A stretch of 64,000 bases of DNA from Cephalopachus bancanus (taxonomy: Eukaryota > Chordata > Mammalia > Primates > Tarsiidae): contig JAPVLO010000097.1 of the NCBI GenBank assembly GCA_027257055.1, positions 7,231,001 to 7,295,000 on the forward strand, given 5' to 3'. The notes under the pieces are model-generated. The model ran no database searches. It worked only from the letters and a program-made list of their open reading frames with translations, and was not told the DNA's origin. The first letter of the stretch is position 1, and every line of letters begins with the position of its first letter. Of the stretch, positions 58,015 to 64,000 are shown piece after piece. The position numbers were made by a program, and so were the translations under genes.

Positions 58015-59190
58015 ATATCAGCAGTATTTTTTCCATTATTTTTTTCTTTTGGGTTGCTTTATTATTGATTTGCAAACATCCTTTATGTATTATGAAAAGT
58101 ATTTTGTTGTCCCACTTATTGCAAATATATCCAAGTAGCTTGGCTTTTAGCTTTAGTTGTGGTGTAATTCATCTTAAAGAATTTCAAAATTCTTTCCAAT
58201 CTCTCTATCTTTTTCTTTGTATAGAATATATATAGCCTTACATTGTTGTTTAAAAAGACATTTCCAATCAAAAAATTATAAAATAATTCTTCCATAATTT
58301 CCACTGCTATATTTATATAATTTTTGTGTTTAGTTCTTCAATTGCCTTGGGACTTATTTTTGTATGGGGAGTGATGTAGAAGTTAAGTTTTCTTCCAAAG
58401 CATAGACACAATTTTCCCAGTGCCAGTTACTGCTGATTTAAAATACTTGAGTGACTTTATGTATTAAATTCACATAATGTATGAAATTTTTGTATTTATT
58501 CCTCTCTCTTTATTCTTGTTTGTTTTTCTGGAGCATATGCCACAAATACCACATCATTTTAATTTACATAACTATGTAGTATATTTAATACTTGGTAGCA
58601 CAGTTTCATATAACTATTTTTTCTCTAAATTTTCTTGGATATTTTAAAGTTTTTTCTCCTTTATATAAACTCTATGATCAGTGGGTTAATTTATTCTTAT
58701 TCTTTTAAGATATAGATTAATTTAGGGAGAATTATTGCATATAAAATAATTAATCTCAGCATATTTATTATTTGGTTTAATCTTAGCATTTTGCTTTTAT
58801 CATGGTAAGATTTTTTGTTCATTACATTTTCTAAGGAGACATTATTGATAAATGAAGATGCGAGTGGCTTATGTATATTGATTTTGTATCTGGCGATCTT
58901 GTTTATCTCTTACATTAGTCAAAACAGTTTTCCAGTTGATTCTTTCACATTTCTGGGTAGATAATCACATCATATACAAATAATTACTGTTTTGTCGCTT
59001 TTCATTTTCTATCTCATTTATTTTCTGTGACATCTTGCATCGACCGGGACCGCCAGTATGACCATCATAGTTGATGGCATGATTTCTTTCCTTGACTTAA
59101 ATGGGAGAGGTTTTGCTTTTCCCCTTACTTGACTCATTTTGCTCATGTATAAATAGATTAAAAATTTTTTTTGTGGCTTATTTAAAGAGA
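58015..59190 (-). mobile_element. old L1 (L1M) ORF2 segment, antisense
   Basis: AATTGCCTTGGGACTTATTT, CAGTGCCAGTTACTGCTGAT, ATGTATATTGATTTTGTATC, CTGGCGATCTTGTTTATCTC and ATAATCACATCATATACAAA match reverse L1 ORF2 (reverse-transcriptase region) at high divergence. All frames are broken. Confidence 0.75.
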
Positions 59191-59287
59191 TCCCCTTCTT
59201 TGCTCATAAAAGGGAATAGGTGCTGGGAGATAGATGATGTATTTATATAAAGAATAGAGCATGGGTCTTTAAAGAATGTGCTCTTTT

Positions 59288-59580
59288 AGCCGGGCTCGGT
59301 GGCTCAGCCTCTAATCCCGCACTTTGGGAGGCTGAGGTGAGTGGATTGCCTGAGCCCGTGGGTTCGTGACCCGCCTGGGCAACTTGGTGAGACCTCATCT
59401 CTACAATAAATCCCCCCCAAAAATTAACTGGGCATAGTGGTGGGCGCCTGTAGTTCCAGCTACTTGGAAGGCTGAGGCGGAAGGATCGCCGGATCCCAGC
59501 AGGTCGAGCCTGCGGTGGCTGAGAATGGCCACTGCACTCCAGTTTGGGTGACAGAGTGAGACTCCAACTCAAAAAAAAAA
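59288..59580 (+). mobile_element. lineage-specific Alu, full length, young
   Basis: Starts GCCGGGCTCGGTGGCTCAGC, linker CTCTACAATAAATC followed by a C-run, right arm GGCCACTGCACTCCAGTTTG, end GAGACTCCAACTCAAAA. Perfect duplication ATGTGCTCTTTT at 59276-59287 and 59581-59592, and well kept CpGs, point to recent insertion. The frame of 167 codons on the minus strand (59243-59746) is an Alu translation. Confidence 0.95.
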
Positions 59581-59592
59581 ATGTGCTCTTTT

Positions 59593-60535
59593 CTGCAATG
59601 ATATAGGGAGAATAAGGGAGGAATAGAGGAGGGATAAAAATATTAAACAAAAGACAGGATGAAAAAGAAGGAGAGAAGAGATAGAAGAGGGAGAATATTG
59701 AAGCAAAACAGAACAAAAACAGAGGGTGAAAGTTCCTAAACTTCAACAGTAGAAATGGTGGCTGGACTGCTTCTTAACTTTTGGGTGGAATGTTTGGCAG
59801 GAGGGAGGGAAAGAAGATGATAGGTGCTAGGTACAAATGGTTATGCTTGGCATCTTTGTGGCATCAGGACTGAGAAGGAATGATGGGTAAGGCCTCAGTA
59901 GTAAAGATTTCCCAACACATTGCTGGAAACTCTATTCCAATCCAAGCTATGACCGTGCTGTACTCAAATAACGCTTGGTATTGTTGATACAGTGCAAATG
60001 TGTGGGTGTGGCACTGTCACCTCTGTGTTTGAGCCTGGATGTGCACATTTGGCACATCTTGGAGTCATCAGCACATTTCCCTTCATAGAGTTCATTCAAC
60101 ATTGCACTCCCCGGCAATCTTTCACAGCACCCATTACAGAATGCTTTAGAATGTTCTGACGTTTTAAACTTTCACTGAGCAGTTAGGTTTATACATTTTC
60201 CTGTATAAATAAAATCAGAATGACCAATATTCCAGTTTCCTCCATTATCTTAATACTTCATCTCAGTATATCTTATGTGCACTAGCCTCTCTGTGTCATG
60301 CCAAACCATGACACCTGAATATTTTCATGTCCATGTTTTCTTAAGGGACTTTTCCTCATAATCATTTATTTCCTCCTTCTTGCAAACTATTTACCAAGAA
60401 AGTAGTTTATTTTTTAAATGGCTACCTGCCTTTTCTTTTTCTCTCTTTTTCAAATGAATCTTTATCAAAGTTCTCTTCTCTGGAGCTGTCACTCTACTTT
60501 GTAGTATCTTTATTACAGCACAATGTTGTTGTTGA
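59593..60535. other. no recognised feature
   Basis: Unassigned AT-rich DNA without a recognisable exon. Confidence 0.3.
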
Positions 60536-60539
60536 TGTC

Positions 60540-60660
60540 AATTGGCCTCCTAGACTGTGCGGTCTCTTAAGTGCTGACACTGCATTTTTGTCTTTCCTTC
60601 TCTCTTTAACACTGTGCCTGGCATAGAAAGGGTGATCAATACATGTGCTGGAAAAATTAA
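60540..60660 (+). mobile_element. L2 LINE 3' end, sense
   Basis: TAGACTGTGCGGTCTCTTAA, CACTGTGCCTGGCATAGAAA and GGGTGATCAATACATGTGCT fit the L2 3' end. Confidence 0.65.
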
Positions 60661-60883
60661 TACATAACAGAAGTGAGTGAGATAGTACATTTAGGCATAT
60701 TTTAAAAGATAGACTCAAGGTAGTGGTGAGAATGGGTTTATTATGGCAAACATGAAGATGGAGGAAAAAGAGCTGCCAAATATATTTTCGTAGTTTTGCT
60801 TAATAAAATACTTAGTTGATCAGCCATATGAATATTGGTTGGTATCTATTGAGCTGCCATGGAGTAGTCTGTCATCGTCATTA

Positions 60884-60938
60884 TTGTCATCGTATCATCA
60901 TCATCTTCATCTTCATCTTCATCATCACCATCACCAAA
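60884..60938. repeat. (ATC)n / (TTCATC)n microsatellite
   Basis: ATCATCATCATC passing into TTCATC hexamers and ATCACC. The Ser/His-rich frame over it (60839-61081) is an artefact. Confidence 0.92.
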
Positions 60939-61520
60939 CTATTTTTGGAAGCATAGGAATTCAAAATATAATGCCCAACTCATCATTTCCCTCATTATTG
61001 CTGCAAAATTGCAGGTGGTGGGGTATTATTTATTTCTGTACTCTGTGTGTCTGGAAGCTGTCCTTCCTGGGGCAGAACTAGCAGATCCTCTTCCTGTCTA
61101 CAGTCTTGTGTGTGTAGCCATAACACCAGCTGAATAACAGTCCTTGTAGAAATGTCAGAGGTCACCTGGCTGCTGACAGAGAAGTCTTCCTAGACCCTTT
61201 AGGAAAGGGTACAGGAACACTCCAGGGAGGGGAGCTGACCGGGAGAGTTTCCATTCGTTTTCAGGTACTAGTTCCTTTCTACTCCTGCTCTGGCTGGTTT
61301 CCCTTTAGGGCATCTAGGTCTCAGAAGAGGTAAGCATGCACCAAAGGCCATCAGTCTCTGCTTAAACCTGAATGCTCTTCCCTATTCTCCAGGGAGCTCT
61401 TGGGAGGGACCGGAGGAGAAAGTTCTGCCTATTCTTTCCTGGTGTGGAAAATGAAGCAGGATTAATATTGATACAGCATTTCTGAAGAAAGCCTAATATC
61501 CTAAAGGATGGATTTTTAGA
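60939..61520. other. no recognised feature
   Basis: Unassigned sequence; no repeat or exon is recognised. Confidence 0.3.
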
Positions 61521-61524
61521 TGCA

Positions 61525-61665
61525 TAAAATTAACACTTGAAGACAGGTACCTTACAAATGAACTGGGTTAATCCCCTTATTTTACAAAGTAGAAAATTGA
61601 TACCTAGTGGTCGCACAGTAGCAGAATAAGGAGTAGAACTCGAAGCTCCTAGTCTAGTACTTGTT
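61525..61665 (+). mobile_element. MIR fragment
   Basis: CCCCTTATTTTACAAAGTAG, AAAATTGATACCTAGTGGTC and GGAGTAGAACTCGAAGCTCC match MIR in sense. Confidence 0.65.
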
Positions 61666-63035
61666 TGGCTATGCAGTGACTTGGATTAAATCATTCAGTT
61701 AATTATTACAATTATTTGGTTATAAAATTTGCTTACAACTTTTGAAGAAAGCAAAGGATGGCTTTAGTTTTACTCCATGAATGAACATTACCTTCAAGAC
61801 ATGGTTTTGTGGAATATGCTATTTTAGTTACTTAATCATATATTAGTCATACTTTTCCAGAAGGAGTAGGGACACTGGGTCAATGTGTTATTACTTGAGT
61901 ATGCAATTTTAGAAAAATGTGACAGTGTTAGACATTGGCAGTGTTGGATTCTGGAGCTAACCTGCCCCAGATTTCTGTGGGGCCATCAAATGCCACTCAA
62001 CTCTGGTCACACATCTATAAAATGGTTTCTTTACCCTGTAAGAATCATGAAGATACACTTGAAAAAAATATGTCAAAGTGCTTTGAAACATACATTCTTT
62101 ATAGAATGAAACTGCACTCCTATTTACGTGAAGATGCAGGGCTATTAGCTGAAGACATATTCCTAAGTCCTTCTGTCCAAAGTGCCAAATCTTTCCTTAT
62201 TTGTATCGATGAATGATAAGTATTCCCAACTGTTGTTAACTTTGGAAAAAGCATTAATGAGGGAAAGGCAGTGATGCAAGGCTGTGGGTTTCTACTTCTT
62301 GCCTGAGTCTCCTCCAAGGCACACCCATCCTCTGACTGGGACTGTCAGTGACAGCAAAAGTTCATTCTTAGGCTCTAAAACCTAAAACACTCAGCTCTTA
62401 CTTTAAAGTATCCAGTCTGTCAAGTCTAGGAAATTTCTCAATTTATAATTTTAACAGTTTCTCAAATTGGCTTACAAAGATTTCAAATACTTTGGTCTTT
62501 ATTCCATTTTTGAAATTATTGTGTAAAGAGTATCCTATTTAAGCATCTTGAATAGGCTCAGTGATCTATGAATTTAGGCTACTCTACACTGTCCCAAAGA
62601 AAATATGCTCTTAAGAGTGACAGAACATGAATTAAATACAAGGCCAAGAAAGAAAAGAAGACAGTGACTGGACAGTGTGAGCCAAAGAATGCCAGGAGAG
62701 CTGGTACACTGGTAGATTAGGTTGATGGTTCAATTATAGCTACTTTGTCTAAACTGGGAGAAGACAGTTCTGAGCAGCAGCTTGTTGATCCATGAAGCAC
62801 ATCTCACATTTTGTCATTGTAGCAGTCTGCTCTTTCAACACCTTCCCTGTCAACATACAGGTCACTGTGTTTTTGTGACACATTTCTTCCCCTCATTGGC
62901 CCTAAGTCAGATGTTAGTGAGACTAGGTAAATGGTCTCAGCTGCCCACATAACTTTTCCAGTTTTTTTTTTTTTTTTTTTGGTCAGAGTTGTTTCTATTT
63001 CTGACAGCTCAGACAGTTGTTCACATAAATCAGTG
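61666..63035. other. no recognised feature; poly(T)
   Basis: Unassigned. A run of 19 T at 62962-62980 could end an antisense retroposon, but I find no matching target-site duplication. Confidence 0.3.
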
Positions 63036-63039
63036 GTAA

Positions 63040-63330
63040 AAATCTCTTATGTTAGCAGGCGGTGAAAGGATTAAATCATTTTCCGTGAAGTCACTTATGT
63101 TGCTCCATCACTGATACTTTATCACTTCTTTTTAGCTCTTTCTTTGGCGAGGCAAGGATATCTATATTAGGTAAATGAAAAATGAACTGCACTCTTATCC
63201 TCTTGTTATTACAGCTGGTACGCTTCCAAAAATCATACACTACCGCTGACAAATCACAGTAATAATCACAAGCCTGAGCTTTAATTTCTTGGGCGATTTT
63301 TACAAAGCATTCGTTTTTCAGCTATTAAAG
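63040..63330. other. repeat-free candidate conserved segment
   Basis: No repeat signature. CTGACAAATCACAGTAATAA, GAGCTTTAATTTCTTGGGCG and CGGTGAAAGGATTAAATCAT show motif-rich AT sequence with isolated CpGs, the texture common in conserved enhancers. This rests on appearance only. Confidence 0.3.
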
Positions 63331-64000
63331 TGGACAAAATTGACTGTTTTGGGAGAATGTCTAGGGCTTATAGCTTTCTTATTTGGGGTCTGAAGTGTAT
63401 TGCTAGGAGACTCAGTTCTCTTGCATGAGCTAATGTGTGGCTCCAAGAAAGTTTCTCTATTGCCTTGTGCCTCAGTTTCCTCTTCTATAACATCTTTCAT
63501 CCTCAATTTCTGAAGCTGATTAAATGTCAGAAAAATACAGTCAGTCATTTAAAGGGAACTTAAATGCAAGTATTATTGACAATAAGATACTCACTTTTAT
63601 TCTTTAATTTTTAATTTTATTTCCAAAGAAGACCTGATCCTGACAGAGATTTATCTTTAAATTGAAAACAAGCACTCTTCCTTCAGAAGACATCTTTGAT
63701 TATTTAAAAATTCAAAATTATATCTCAAAAACAAAACACGTAGTAATGTGTTCCTAAAAGATCTCCCTGAAAGAAGTAGTGTGGCTCCAACACAAAATGC
63801 TTATTTCTATAAGCAAATAACTAAGAAAGAGAATGAATATTACCTGTCCAAAGGACTAGAAAAGGAAACAGGGCCTCTGATGGGCAGAGAGGGCCCATCA
63901 TTTCTTGTCCTATGCCCCCCAAAAGCCACTTAGTGCTTCTCATCAAGCTGCATCTGTCAGGGAGGTACATATCATTTCTGAAGATGCTCTATTTCTTCTT
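63331..64000. other. no recognised feature
   Basis: Unassigned to the end of the window. The frames at 63318-63548 and 63748-63933 have no recognisable domain. Confidence 0.3.

Noticed and set aside
59243..59746. 167-codon minus-strand open frame
   Set aside because: Its middle is a translated young Alu, and its hydrophobic start is AT-rich flank.
62962..62980. Poly(T) as the tail of a third tiny retroposon
   Set aside because: The adjoining sequence does not match the retroposon body and no target-site duplication is visible.

Overview
The window is non-coding primate nuclear DNA. It contains many Alu (7SL-derived) SINEs, which occur only in primates, on an older mammalian background of MIR, L2, CR1/L3, MaLR LTRs, MER20, Tigger and mariner remnants. 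I recognise no protein-coding exon, rRNA, tRNA, CRISPR array or bacterial feature. The open reading frames present are short (at most about 167 codons) and are best explained by chance or by decayed transposons.

The younger repeats do not match the human or anthropoid versions I know. Several Alus share a middle linker reading ATAAATCAAAAA, a right arm with GGCCACTGCACTCC, a left arm with GGCTCAGCCTGTAATCCC and an end reading CCAACTCAAAA. Three L1 insertions share a 3' end with TTGTATACCTAA. They resemble neither human L1PA/AluS/AluY nor the lemur-type forms I remember. A tarsier (a haplorhine outside the anthropoids) is my best guess; this is inference and was not tested.

Layout: 1-1.67 kb repeat-poor, start CpG-rich. 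1.67-11.4 kb MaLR LTR, MER2/Tigger1, five Alus, L1 3' stub. 11.4-13.4 kb repeat-poor. 13.4-18.3 kb Alu, L2 split by an LTR, MER20, two L1 pieces. 18.5-22.5 kb hairpin/duplication, Tigger, a direct pair of 200-bp repeats, Alus, MIRs. 22.5-24.3 kb repeat-poor candidate regulatory DNA, then a G-rich/GA tract. 25-29.6 kb L1, L2, MIR and a long Tigger3/4-like element that hosts a tiny poly(A) retroposon. 30.9-34.6 kb L1M, mariner remnant, and a long CR1/L3 LINE with readable reverse-transcriptase motifs. 35-40.6 kb L1, AluJ, a MITE-like element inside a MIR, and an L1 inside an L2. 42-45.2 kb a solo LTR inside an L2 with an Alu inside the LTR, then L1M and two Alus. 46-57 kb nested MaLR LTR, L2, Alu and L1 copies plus a second copy of the tiny retroposon. 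57-59.6 kb L1M with a MIR, and a young Alu. 59.6-64 kb mostly unassigned, with one candidate conserved segment.

No genes act together here. The history of the window is successive L1-driven retroposition (visible target-site duplications), DNA transposon insertion, and several small tandem duplications. The most unusual item is the pair of about 75-78 nt poly(A)-tailed retroposons (28138-28234 plus strand, 55005-55089 minus strand). They share body, approximate 5' boundary and tail, and each has its own target-site duplication. They look like the R region of a retroviral LTR, as if a short LTR transcript had been retroposed.
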